DNA of 64,000 nucleotides from Pontimonas salivibrio (GTDB taxonomy: Bacteria; Actinomycetota; Actinomycetes; Actinomycetales; Microbacteriaceae): the NCBI RefSeq assembly GCF_002950575.1, contig NZ_CP026923.1, forward strand, positions 930,001 through 994,000, in the 5' to 3' direction. Below, in pieces: positions 14,737 through 22,764 of the stretch (position 1 is its first letter; each line of letters opens with the position of its first letter). The position numbers and the translations under genes are program-made. The notes beneath the pieces were generated by a model. It did not search any database, had not been told where the DNA came from, and saw nothing but the letters and a program-made list of their open reading frames with translations.

Positions 14737-16727
14737 GCGAAGCTTCGAATGGTGACCGTGGTTCCAATCGGGACTTGCTGCCCTTCGCCAGGCTCCACGC
14801 TTGTCACTTCAGCGCGGGAATCTGACCACGAGTCCTCCGGGAGCACGGTACGCACTTGGACTTCCAAACCGAGGTTCTCGAGAGTGTCGACAGCGTCCCG
14901 GATGGTTCCACCCAGCACGTCGGGGATGGTCACCAGCGGCGGGCCACGAGAAATGGTTAAGGTCACCGTGTCGCCCGGATCGAGTGCACTGTTGGTTGAT
15001 GGCGTATAACGAATAACAAGCCCCTCGGCGATCGTTTCGGAGAACTCTCCGTCGCCACCGACAACTCCCTGCAATTCCAAGGCCTTCAGGGCTGCTTGGG
15101 CCTGTTCAACAGTGAGCCCTTCCACATCGGGTAGTGACCCCGCACTGGTGACAAGGTTGACAACTGCTTCAGCCTCTAGCTGTGTGCCAGGAGCGATAGA
15201 GACACCTGCCTCATTCGTGACGTCGGTGACGACTCCTGGTTGGGCGGTATCGGAGTACTTTCTGGTCACGGTCCCTAACGTGAGCCTGGCGTCATCCAAG
15301 CGAGCTTCGGACTGCTCGAGCTGCAGCCCCACAACGGCGGGAAGTGCGGTCGGCTCAACGCCCTGAGAAATGATCAGAGTTACCGATGTCTCCTCTTCTA
15401 CTTCCGCCCCTGCGGCCGGGTCGGTGCCAATGACAAACCCTGCAGGGATTGCATCGTCGAATTCTTGGTCAAGTTGATCAGACACCAGGAGCTCGGTGGC
15501 TTGAAGTAAATCACCAGCCTCCTGCACCGTGGTTCCACTGACGTCGGGCACGGAAACAATTGAGGGCCCGCGCGGGGCAAACAGCAAGATGGCTATCCCC
15601 ACGGCAACCAACGCAGTGAGAATAAACGCCCACCACACTCCTGCACTGGGTCGTTGGCGACGTGTCGCCTCGACCGCAACGTCCTCTTGCGCTAGCGAGG
15701 TCTCGGCGTAGTCGGGTACTTCTAAGTCGGCAAACACGTCGCCGGCGCGACCGAGTATTTCTGTCGGTTCGTCGTCTGCTGACGTGCGGGGCGCGACGTC
15801 TCCGGGGCGGAGGACTTTGGTGCGCTCATCGGGAGCCTCCGCGGCCGGCATCACCCTCGTGGGTTCGCCCGCTGACACTCGTTTCTTGATTTCTTGTTCG
15901 ACTCGAATAATGTGATCGAGCAGCGCCCGGGCGTGTGCCGGACGTTGGTCTGGCGACCTCTGGGTCGCCCAGCGGATGACGTCATCGAGCTCATCGGGGA
16001 TGTCTGGGTTGATTTCGCTGGGTACTGGAACGTCGGCATTCGCGTGCTGGTACGCGATGGTCACCGCTTGGTCACCGATGAAGGGTTGCTTCCCGGTGAG
16101 CATTTCAAACATCATGATGCCCAGGGCATAGAGGTCGCTACGAATATCAGCGGGACTGCCGGTCACCAGCTCGGGGGAGAGGTAGGCCACGGTCCCCAGC
16201 AGCGCTTGGCCCGTCTGGGTGTTGTGGGACGCTGCGCGGGCGAGGCCAAAGTCCGCAATTTTTATGCGACCATCATCTGCCATCAAAATGTTCTCTGGCT
16301 TCAGGTCGCGGTGGACGATTCCCGCCTGGTGGGCAAGGTCCAAGCCCTGGAGGATGGCCTTCACCACGTCAAGGGTTTGCTCCCAGGTCAACACGCCAAA
16401 GTCTGTGAGAAGCTCCCGAAGAGTGATGCCGGGGAGGTACTCCATCACGATGAATGTCAGTTCGCCGTCTTGGCCTTGGTCGAACACGTTGACGATGTTG
16501 GGGTGAGACAGTCTGGCTGCCTGTCGGGCCTCTTGAATAAATCTGGCGGTGAACTGGGCATCAGCAGCCAAATGTGGGTGCATGACTTTGACTGCCACCG
16601 GTCGCTCCAGGCGGTAGTCCAACCCGCGGTACACCGATGCCATCCCACCACGGGCAATGCGATCCTCGATGAGGTATCGCTTGTCGATTGTGGTGCCGAC
16701 CAGGGGGTCGGTCGCGGCATTATTCAT
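14733..16727 (-). CDS. pknL: Ser/Thr protein kinase with four PASTA domains (PknL type)
   Basis: A 664-residue transmembrane kinase. The cytoplasmic kinase domain (about 13-275) has the glycine loop RIARGGMASVYRG, the ATP lysine in AVKVMHPH, the catalytic HRDLKPEN and the metal-binding DFG. A basic, proline-poor linker leads to one membrane segment (WWAFILTALVAVGIAILLF), then four PASTA repeats of about 65-70 residues. PASTA domains bind muropeptides or lipid II in related kinases, so it likely reports cell-wall state. Position next to aroG and the Rv2175c-type gene supports PknL. Candidate substrates here are GarA, Wag31 and the Rv2175c-type protein. TACAAT lies 8 nt before the ATG, so the mRNA may be leaderless. 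Confidence 0.92.
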   Translation of the reverse strand: MNNAATDPLVGTTIDKRYLIEDRIARGGMASVYRGLDYRLERPVAVKVMHPHLAADAQFTARFIQEARQAARLSHPNIVNVFDQGQDGELTFIVMEYLPGITLRELLTDFGVLTWEQTLDVVKAILQGLDLAHQAGIVHRDLKPENILMADDGRIKIADFGLARAASHNTQTGQALLGTVAYLSPELVTGSPADIRSDLYALGIMMFEMLTGKQPFIGDQAVTIAYQHANADVPVPSEINPDIPDELDDVIRWATQRSPDQRPAHARALLDHIIRVEQEIKKRVSAGEPTRVMPAAEAPDERTKVLRPGDVAPRTSADDEPTEILGRAGDVFADLEVPDYAETSLAQEDVAVEATRRQRPSAGVWWAFILTALVAVGIAILLFAPRGPSIVSVPDVSGTTVQEAGDLLQATELLVSDQLDQEFDDAIPAGFVIGTDPAAGAEVEEETSVTLIISQGVEPTALPAVVGLQLEQSEARLDDARLTLGTVTRKYSDTAQPGVVTDVTNEAGVSIAPGTQLEAEAVVNLVTSAGSLPDVEGLTVEQAQAALKALELQGVVGGDGEFSETIAEGLVIRYTPSTNSALDPGDTVTLTISRGPPLVTIPDVLGGTIRDAVDTLENLGLEVQVRTVLPEDSWSDSRAEVTSVEPGEGQQVPIGTTVTIRSFA

Positions 16728-16784
16728 TGCTTTGGATTGTATTGGGCGCAACGCAGTACGTGCCCCAGGCGCACCCAGCGGAGG

Positions 16785-18344
16785 TTAGCTGAGCTCGTCA
16801 AGCCACGCCCAGGCACTTGCTTCCCACTTGGCGTAGGCGTCAGGGTAGGCGGAGCGTTGTACGCGCTGGGCAGCAACAGTGAGCTCTAAGGATTGCCAGC
16901 CGGAGTAATCCAACAGGCCTCGGGTTTTACCCGGATTCGGGTTACTGGGGCCACCGTAGAAGGCTTTGGAAGCGAACACTGGGTCCATAATCTGTTCCAC
17001 CGTGCCCCAACCGGAGCTGGGGCGTTGCTGGTAAAGCCCCACGGAGTCACGGTCACCCCAGTTGATGTTTCTGAGCGAGGATTCCTGCATCGCTGTGGCC
17101 AGAGCAATCACAATGCCGTAGTCGGGTACGCCAAGATCTCGACCGACTTGCACGATAATTGATGCATTTTCCCGTCTGACGTCGTTGAGTGGAGTGACCG
17201 CTCCAGATTTTGGTTGGCCCACGGATGATTCGGTGGCGGACTCGTCAGACGAAGACCTTTCATCGTCGGAGTCGTCGCGGTCTTTCTTTTCCGCCTGCGT
17301 GGGTTCTGCGGGAGCAACGGGGGCCGGGGTGGGAGCGGGTGGGGGAGTGGGGGCAGCTTTCTTCTCGGGGCGCAACTCCGGGGCGGGTAGGACATCGACA
17401 CCCAGTGGGTGGGGATTCACATGGTCGTCGCCGGAGGCTGCTTCCTGGTCGCTTTCACGACCAGGATCATCTGAATCCCTCTCAGTTGATGATTCATTCG
17501 TTTCGCGCTCTGGTGAATCGGTGAGGCTCGCAAGAACGATATTGGGTGCCTGGACGGAGGATTGGCTCGCAACGGTGCGCGGAGCCATTTCCGCTGTGCT
17601 GCCGGGTAGGGACAGCTTTGACCCGGGCGTAAGGGGTGTTCCCTGTTCCATGTCGTTGGCCTCGGCGAGTGCTCTCTCGGAGACGCCCAAACGTTGGGCG
17701 ACCTTAGCCAGGGTGTCACCCGGTTCAACGTGGTAGCCCGCTGAAGAGACCCGCGGGGGAGCCATTCCTCGCTGTTTACTCGGGGCCATGGTCAAGCGAA
17801 GAACCTGGCCTTCGTGAAGGATCGAATTCCAACTGAGCCCGTTCAGGCTGAGAAGCAAGGCGGTGGGTATCTGAAACTTTTCCGCCACAGCGGTCACGGT
17901 CTCACCTGAGCGAACCTTGTAGGTGTTGGGTACGTGGGGCGACACGGCGTTGACGACCCGCTGTGACAGGGGAACAAAGGCGTGAGCAATCAGCTCGGAG
18001 AGTGAGTTCTTGGTTCGATCCAGTTGACTGTGCCCTGGAATCTCTTCGGTTGCGGTGTCGGCCACCGCGGGCATCGCGTTGGTGACACCTACTCCCGCGG
18101 CGAGGCTCCCTGTCATCAGAAGGGGCAGGCCTCCGCGTATGGTCCGTTGGGTCCAATCAGAACCTGTGGTTGCCGCGGCTGCCGAGGTGGCGAGGTGGCG
18201 CGGCCGGAGACCGTGGAGTATCTCCGGTGCGTGCTGGGCTTCTTGAGGGTCGCCAAAGAAAAAGTGGTCGTCTCTCGGAGCACGACCCATTGCAGGGTCG
18301 TGCTCTGGGGATTCGCTCACGAGAACCTCACTCATCGACAGCAT
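16785..18344 (-). CDS. LysM-domain cell-wall protein with lysozyme-like C-terminus
   Basis: A 519-residue exported protein. A hydrophobic segment near 70-90 (LPLLMTGSLAAGVGV) acts as signal or anchor after a long N-terminal arm. Two LysM domains follow (about 141-185, YKVRSGETVTAVAEKF; and about 205-250, YHVEPGDTLAKVAQRL), then an acidic Pro/Ala-rich linker, and a C-terminal domain (about 385-519) with AMQESSLRN, GLYQQRPSSGWG and WQSLELT that resembles lytic-transglycosylase-like or peptidoglycan-binding modules of actinobacteria. It probably binds or remodels peptidoglycan. The ATG at 18344 or the one at 18335 may be used. It is divergent from the Rv2175c-type gene. Confidence 0.8.
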   Translation of the reverse strand: MLSMSEVLVSESPEHDPAMGRAPRDDHFFFGDPQEAQHAPEILHGLRPRHLATSAAAATTGSDWTQRTIRGGLPLLMTGSLAAGVGVTNAMPAVADTATEEIPGHSQLDRTKNSLSELIAHAFVPLSQRVVNAVSPHVPNTYKVRSGETVTAVAEKFQIPTALLLSLNGLSWNSILHEGQVLRLTMAPSKQRGMAPPRVSSAGYHVEPGDTLAKVAQRLGVSERALAEANDMEQGTPLTPGSKLSLPGSTAEMAPRTVASQSSVQAPNIVLASLTDSPERETNESSTERDSDDPGRESDQEAASGDDHVNPHPLGVDVLPAPELRPEKKAAPTPPPAPTPAPVAPAEPTQAEKKDRDDSDDERSSSDESATESSVGQPKSGAVTPLNDVRRENASIIVQVGRDLGVPDYGIVIALATAMQESSLRNINWGDRDSVGLYQQRPSSGWGTVEQIMDPVFASKAFYGGPSNPNPGKTRGLLDYSGWQSLELTVAAQRVQRSAYPDAYAKWEASAWAWLDELS

Positions 18345-18374
18345 TAATGGGAGTCACCTAGACCCTTGAGTAGG

Positions 18375-18393
18375 CTCCCACAGCCAGTGGGAG
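18375..18393. repeat. Inverted repeat in the LysM/Rv2175c-type divergent region
   Basis: CTCCCAC (18375-18381) and GTGGGAG (18387-18393) form a perfect 7-bp inverted repeat around 5 nt, about 30 bp upstream of the LysM start. It could be an operator or a leader hairpin for either gene. Confidence 0.4.
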
Positions 18394-18516
18394 AAGTCAA
18401 TCATTGTGGTCGGTGTGGCGCCAGTTAACATAACGGAAACATTTGAGGTTGTGTCCGGTGCGCGCCGGTTGTGTTCCGCTCTTTGTTGCGTGGCTCGGAC
18501 ATGACAGGCTAGAGGG

Positions 18517-18858
18517 GTGGAAAAAAGTCCAGCCGACGAGTGGCTCACCCTGCCTCAGGTTTCTGAGCAGCTTGATATCAGTCCCTCAAGGGTTCGCCGT
18601 CTCATCGAGGATCGCACCCTTCTCGCCAGGCGTCACGATGGCCAGTGGCTTATCCCTGCTGTGTTGGTTCACGAAGGCGAACCGCTTAACCATCTCGCAG
18701 GGACCGCCACTCTTTTGATTGACGGTGGCTTCAGCGAAGATGGCGCGCTCGAGTGGTTACTGGAAGATAACGACCTGTTGGGAGTGAGTCCCGCGATTGC
18801 ACTCAGCCAAGGTCGTAAAACTGAGGTTCGCCGAATCGCACAGGCCCTCGCCCTTTAG
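18517..18858 (+). CDS. Rv2175c-family DNA-binding protein
   Basis: A 113-residue protein of the Rv2175c family. The N-terminal half is a winged-helix of MerR/excisionase type (LTLPQVSEQLDISPSRVRRL), the C-terminal half the family's own domain with two DG/ED-rich helices. In mycobacteria this protein is a substrate of PknL and binds DNA; here the PASTA kinase gene lies about 1.8 kb away with the LysM gene between, so the pairing is conserved. The GTG start is chosen from alignment with the family. Confidence 0.85.
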   Translation: MEKSPADEWLTLPQVSEQLDISPSRVRRLIEDRTLLARRHDGQWLIPAVLVHEGEPLNHLAGTATLLIDGGFSEDGALEWLLEDNDLLGVSPAIALSQGRKTEVRRIAQALAL

Positions 18859-18885
18859 TGGCAGGGCCAGGGTCAACGACTGGCG

Positions 18886-19989
18886 TTAAGCCGAGCGGGA
18901 GACGACCGCATCAGCGAGATTGCGAAGTTCGGCGACCGCTTCACCATCGAGCAGGTCAGTCTCCAGTGCGGACAGGGCCCGCTGCGACGACTCGGTAATT
19001 ATTGTCTCCACGCGGTCGACCGCTCCGGTGTCTCGCAACGTGTGCTGCATGATGGCAATTTGTTCGTCGGTAACCTCAGGGTTACCCAACATGTCATTGA
19101 AAACCCCTTTGACACCGGGAGACATTTGCGCCTCAGCCAGGGCAATCAACACCGTTCGCTTTCCCTCTCGCAGATCGTCTCCGGCGGGTTTACCGGTCTC
19201 TTCCGGGTCGCCAAAAACGCCGAGAAGGTCATCCCGAAGTTGGAAAGCCACACCCAACGGCAAGCCGAAATGGGCGAGTTGGCGTAGCTGATTGTCACTG
19301 GCGTCAGCCATAGATGCGCCAAGCAGAAGGGGGGCTTCCATACTGTATTTCGCAGACTTAAAAGTCACCACCCGCATCGCGCGGTGGAAGCGCTCATCGT
19401 CGCTGACCGTCGGCCAGGCAGACTCTTCATGAATATCGAGGTACTGTCCGAGCGTGACTTCGTTCCACATCCGGTGAAATTCGCGGCGTGTGCCGGCGAT
19501 CACACTGGGCACTGTGACACCACTCAACGCTTGGGTGACCAGCTCTGAGCTCCACGCCAACATCAGGTCGCCGACAAGAAGAGCTGTCGATTCACCGTAA
19601 TGTCCGGCATCGAGCCCAAAGCCACTTCCTTTGTGATGCTCCTCAAAATGACGATGAGCCGAAAGCTCCCCACGTCGTGTGTCTGAGCGATCCATGATGT
19701 CGTCGTGGACCAGTGCCGCCGCGTGAAACATCTCCAGTGCGGTTGCGAGCTCAAAAGCCGGATGGTCCCCTGTCTGGGGGTGTGGTTGATTAGTCAGCCC
19801 GGCGATACTACGCCAACCCCAAAAGCAGAAGCGCGCGCGAAAGCGCTTGCCTCCGCGCAGGAGGGAACGCGAATAGTCGATCAGCGGCGCGAGGTCGGCA
19901 GAAATCTCCGCGACCTCGTCAGCCTTCTGATCGAAGAAGCGTTGAAGTTGAGAATCGATAATGTCAACGAACCGCAATGAGTTAGACAC
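18886..19989 (-). CDS. Polyprenyl diphosphate synthase (GGPP-type)
   Basis: A 367-residue trans-prenyltransferase that condenses isopentenyl diphosphate onto allylic diphosphates. The first aspartate-rich motif is D96-D-I-M-D100 followed by RSDTRRG; the second is R252-DDLLG, which coordinates magnesium with the first. The GGKRFRAR motif near 47-54 binds IPP. Mycobacterial idsA2 (Rv2173) occupies the same place near Rv2175c. Likely product is a C20 or longer precursor for quinones, carotenoids or carrier lipids; chain length cannot be read with confidence. GTG start with a leaderless-type promoter. Confidence 0.9.
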   Translation of the reverse strand: MSNSLRFVDIIDSQLQRFFDQKADEVAEISADLAPLIDYSRSLLRGGKRFRARFCFWGWRSIAGLTNQPHPQTGDHPAFELATALEMFHAAALVHDDIMDRSDTRRGELSAHRHFEEHHKGSGFGLDAGHYGESTALLVGDLMLAWSSELVTQALSGVTVPSVIAGTRREFHRMWNEVTLGQYLDIHEESAWPTVSDDERFHRAMRVVTFKSAKYSMEAPLLLGASMADASDNQLRQLAHFGLPLGVAFQLRDDLLGVFGDPEETGKPAGDDLREGKRTVLIALAEAQMSPGVKGVFNDMLGNPEVTDEQIAIMQHTLRDTGAVDRVETIITESSQRALSALETDLLDGEAVAELRNLADAVVSRSA

Positions 19990-19995
19990 ACCCCT

Positions 19996-20001
19996 AGCCT
20001 A
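19996..20001 (-). promoter_or_regulatory. -10 box (TAGGCT, reverse) for a leaderless polyprenyl synthase mRNA
   Basis: Read on the reverse strand, TAGGCT ends 6 nt before GTG 19989, and no ribosome-binding sequence lies between. Confidence 0.5.
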
Positions 20002-20052
20002 TATTCAGCCTTTCGACTTAGACTTCGTATAGACCTTTTGAGGAAGTGAGTT

Positions 20053-20424
20053 ATGGCGCTATCAGAGCACGAGCAGAAGTTGCTCGAAGAGATGGAACGC
20101 GGCCTGTATCAAAACGAGGCCGATGTTGTGTCGACCTCTCAGTTGGGTAGACGTGCACCCAACTACCGGGCAATCGGTATCGGAACAGTGGTTGGCGTGG
20201 TCGGGCTTATTGCGATGTTGTGGGCCGTGCAGGCGAGCTCCACCATTGTGGGAATCATCGGTTTTGTGGTGCTGTTCACGGGAGTGATGGTCGCTGTCAG
20301 CGTGCCAGGCAAACCGATCGACTCAGTACGCGCCGCCTCGTCCTCGAGCACTAAGCCCTCAGCCTCATTGATGGACCAGCTCAACGAGCGTTGGGAGAAA
20401 CGTCGCGGAGGCGACGCACTGTAA
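20053..20424 (+). CDS. DUF3040 membrane protein
   Basis: A 123-residue protein of the actinobacterial DUF3040 family. It opens with the family hallmark LSEHEQKLLEEMERGL, then has two adjacent membrane segments (about 45-64 and 68-85) and a charged tail. Function is unknown. It sits directly before the dcw cluster, as mycobacterial Rv2169c does, which hints at an envelope role. GAGGAAG precedes the ATG. Confidence 0.88.
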   Translation: MALSEHEQKLLEEMERGLYQNEADVVSTSQLGRRAPNYRAIGIGTVVGVVGLIAMLWAVQASSTIVGIIGFVVLFTGVMVAVSVPGKPIDSVRAASSSSTKPSASLMDQLNERWEKRRGGDAL

Positions 20425-20445
20425 CGGGACACTTCTTTCCCATCA

Positions 20446-20470
20446 CCGGCCCTACGGGGCCGGTTTTTTT
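20446..20470 (+). terminator. Rho-independent terminator before the dcw cluster
   Basis: CCGGCCC (20446-20452) pairs with GGGCCGG (20457-20463) around TACG, followed by seven T (20464-20470). It is the only hairpin in the window with a full T-tract and separates DUF3040 from mraZ. Confidence 0.9.
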
Positions 20471-20554
20471 ATGCCCGCGTGTTCCTCGGTATTCAAGGTA
20501 ATCAGCCCCTCGAGGAGCTTCCGGGTGGGTTTCCGGGAAAAAAGACCTCTCAAA

Positions 20555-20589
20555 TGGAGCAAAGTGGAGTGAAATGGAGTAAAGTGGGG
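20555..20589 (+). promoter_or_regulatory. MraZ box: four 10-bp-spaced TGGRG repeats
   Basis: TGGAG at 20555, 20565 and 20575 and TGGGG at 20585 recur with exact 10-bp spacing. MraZ family proteins bind such direct repeats upstream of their own operon, so this is the likely autoregulatory operator of the dcw cluster. Confidence 0.85.
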
Positions 20590-20622
20590 TAAGCACCAAT
20601 CGGGCCGGCGAAAGGGGGCGTG

Positions 20623-21054
20623 ATGTTACTTGGTACGTACGCGCCCAAGCTCGACGACAAAGGGCGGCTCATTTTGCCGGCCAAGTTCCGCGAAGAGCTC
20701 TCCCGCGGTGTTGTACTGACGCGAGGTCAAGAACGGTGTCTCTACGTATTCCCCGAAGAAGAATTCGCCCGCCAAGTGGAGCGAATCCGGGAAGCGCCTT
20801 TGACGAGCAAATCTGGTCGTGACTTCCTTCGACTGTTCCTCTCCGGGGCGTCGGATGAAATTCCCGACAAGCAGTCTCGAGTGACGATTCCTCCGGCTCT
20901 GCGCGAATACGCCGGCCTCAACCGGGAGCTCACCGTGATTGGCGCCGGAACCCGCGCGGAGATTTGGGATCACGGGGCTTGGGAGACCTATTACTCCGAA
21001 AAAGAACAGGGCTTCTCCGACACCGAGGAGGAGGTGATTCCAGGACTCTTCTGA
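20623..21054 (+). CDS. mraZ: Transcriptional regulator MraZ
   Basis: A 143-residue AbrB-like regulator that represses the dcw operon. Both swapped-hairpin motifs are intact: [22 protein letters not shown] at the start and [18 protein letters not shown] near 85-102. ATG 20623 is preferred over GTG 20620 because it gives the standard N-terminus. Four repeat operators lie 34-68 bp upstream. An unusually large inverted repeat separates it from rsmH. Confidence 0.95.
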   Translation: MLLGTYAPKLDDKGRLILPAKFREELSRGVVLTRGQERCLYVFPEEEFARQVERIREAPLTSKSGRDFLRLFLSGASDEIPDKQSRVTIPPALREYAGLNRELTVIGAGTRAEIWDHGAWETYYSEKEQGFSDTEEEVIPGLF

Positions 21055-21055
21055 T

Positions 21056-21134
21056 CTGTCGGTTTGACTCCCTCCCGTAGGCCCTGGAACACCTTCCCCG
21101 GTCCCAGGTTCACGGAGGGGAATCAAACCGACAG
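21056..21134 (+). repeat. 79-bp inverted repeat between mraZ and rsmH
   Basis: CTGTCGGTTTGA (21056-21067) is a perfect 12-bp match to the complement of 21123-21134. With one mismatch and bulges the stem extends through TCCC/GGGA pairs. Inside it sit a second stem (CCTGG 21083-21087 with CCAGG 21104-21108) and an inner ACC/GGT. It starts two bases after the mraZ stop. It could fold as an attenuator, an mRNA processing site or a partial terminator; no T-run follows. Confidence 0.8.
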
Positions 21135-21152
21135 GCCAGGCCCTTGACAATC

Positions 21153-22115
21153 ATGATGGCCATACCTATCCACACCCCGGTTGCACTGGATCGCACAGTG
21201 GAGCTTCTGGCACCCGCGCTCAACGGGCCGGAGCCGCTGATGGTTGATTTGACCCTCGGGCTAGCAGGCCACGCGGAAGCCATTTTGGACGCAGTCCCGG
21301 ATGTCCAACTGCTCGGCATGGACCGCGATACAGAGGCTCTGGCGATTGCCCGCGAGCGGCTGGCTCGCTTCGGATCCCGCGTGACCACCGTTCACGCCCG
21401 CTACGACGAGCTTCCCACAGCGTTGGAAAGCCATTACCCCGGTCGGTGTGTCGATGCGGTGCTTCTTGATGCTGGGGTGTCGTCTCTTCAGCTTGACCGC
21501 TCGGAGCGTGGGTTTAGTTACCTCACTGACGCTGCCTTGGACATGCGGATGAACCCGGACGATGAGACAACTGCGGCCGACCTGGTGAACACTCTCTCCC
21601 GCGGTGAGCTGCAGACCCTGTTTCAACGTTTTGGCGACGAGCCGCTGGCCGCCCGGTACGCAAAAGCAATTGTGACCGCCCGGGAAGAGAGCCCGCTCCG
21701 CACGACGCTGCAATTGGTCGACGTCATCGACCGCGCGACTCTCGGCGGTCACCCTCGCGGTGGTCACAACGCCAAGAGGGTGTTTCAGGCGCTGCGTATC
21801 GCGGTCAACCATGAACTTGAGAGTCTGGCCGCCGCCCTTCCCGCCGCGCTCGATGCGCTGTGTGTTGGTGGACGAATCGTGGTGTTGTCCTATCAATCGG
21901 GCGAAGACCGTGTGGTGAAACACGACATTGACGCGCGGACGCGCAGCCACGCGCCCCTTGACCTTCCGGTGATTCCTGAATCAGACCAGCCGACATTTCG
22001 TTGGTTGGTCAAATCCCCTGAAGGCCCCCTGCCAGAAGAAGCCGAAAGCAACCCGCGAAGCCGATCCCTTCGACTTCGTGCTGCCGAGAAAATCCGTAAA
22101 GGACATGTTCGATGA
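21153..22115 (+). CDS. rsmH: 16S rRNA (cytosine-1402-N4)-methyltransferase RsmH, diverged motifs
   Basis: Methylates C1402 of 16S rRNA in the ribosomal P-site region. About 320 residues. Family landmarks are clear: HTPVALDRTVELL, GMDRDTEAL, GVSSLQLDRSERGFSY, LDMRMNP and FQALRIAVNHELE. Several usually fixed positions differ: the SAM loop GMGGHS reads GLAGHA, DLGVSS reads DAGVSS, HPA before the FQALR motif reads HNA, and HSLEDR near the C-terminus reads QSGEDR. It may still be active, but this many changes in one copy is unusual. TTGACA at 21144-21149 resembles a -35 box. The start could be 21153 or 21156. Overlaps the next gene by 4 bp. Confidence 0.85.
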   Translation: MMAIPIHTPVALDRTVELLAPALNGPEPLMVDLTLGLAGHAEAILDAVPDVQLLGMDRDTEALAIARERLARFGSRVTTVHARYDELPTALESHYPGRCVDAVLLDAGVSSLQLDRSERGFSYLTDAALDMRMNPDDETTAADLVNTLSRGELQTLFQRFGDEPLAARYAKAIVTAREESPLRTTLQLVDVIDRATLGGHPRGGHNAKRVFQALRIAVNHELESLAAALPAALDALCVGGRIVVLSYQSGEDRVVKHDIDARTRSHAPLDLPVIPESDQPTFRWLVKSPEGPLPEEAESNPRSRSLRLRAAEKIRKGHVR

Positions 22116-22756
22116 GTGCTTTGACTGCCCCCGCTGCAGCACCACCGCGGTTAAAGAGCCGCCCTGGCCTGAAAGCTGTGAGCCGACCGGCGCCGGCAGC
22201 CCCACCGAAACTTCGATACGTCCTCGGCACCCTGCTGGGAATCTTTGCGGTATTGATGGGCCAACTCGGACTGTCAATCGCTTTAGGAAGCGGTGCCTAC
22301 GAGATTCGTGATCTTGAGCGGCAGCTTGCTGAGAGAAACCGCGATTTAAGTATTGTCAGCGAGGAGATCGGGACCATGCAAGATCCTCAGACACTCGCTC
22401 AACTAGCGGTCACCCTGGGTATGGTCGACAACGCTGACCCGGCATACCTGCGACTGTCTGACTCCCAAGTGATCGGCTCAGGAGATCCTGCACGTGTTGG
22501 GGGCACCTCGCTTGTGAGCGTGGTGCCTGGCGACTCCAACACCGCCGCTCTTGCCACGGCTCAGGTGGTGTCCCAACAAGCCCCCACTCAGGGTGAGTCA
22601 CTGCCAGGTTTTGCGGCCATGGATGGGGACACTGGAAAAGTTGACGTGCCCGGAGACAGTCTCACAGGAGTAGAAGCCTTGGTTCCCCACACACCCGCGG
22701 TCGCGGCAAACCAGCCACCTCTTGGTGGCGACTTGCCCGCTCCCGTCACTCGCTGA
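22112..22756 (+). CDS. FtsL-like septum protein
   Basis: A 214-residue single-pass protein in the usual ftsL position between rsmH and ftsI. It has a basic proline-rich cytoplasmic arm (1-35), one membrane helix (about 37-60), a short coiled-coil (about 66-85, IRDLERQLAERNRDLSIVSE) and a long low-complexity outer tail. FtsL-type proteins link FtsQ/FtsB to FtsW/FtsI. Sequence identity within the family is low, so the call rests on topology and position. The ATG overlaps the rsmH stop by 4 bp. Confidence 0.72.
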   Translation: MSALTAPAAAPPRLKSRPGLKAVSRPAPAAPPKLRYVLGTLLGIFAVLMGQLGLSIALGSGAYEIRDLERQLAERNRDLSIVSEEIGTMQDPQTLAQLAVTLGMVDNADPAYLRLSDSQVIGSGDPARVGGTSLVSVVPGDSNTAALATAQVVSQQAPTQGESLPGFAAMDGDTGKVDVPGDSLTGVEALVPHTPAVAANQPPLGGDLPAPVTR

Positions 22757-22764
22757 AGAACACG

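Noticed and set aside
15894-16889. 331-residue open frame antisense to the PASTA kinase gene
   Set aside because: It mirrors the kinase gene in the opposite frame, has no family signature and no ribosome site; the kinase on the other strand has complete motifs.
18345-18516. Riboswitch upstream of the LysM gene, as known for some actinobacterial wall hydrolases
   Set aside because: Only a short hairpin is visible; no conserved c-di-AMP riboswitch core can be recognised and the leader seems too short.
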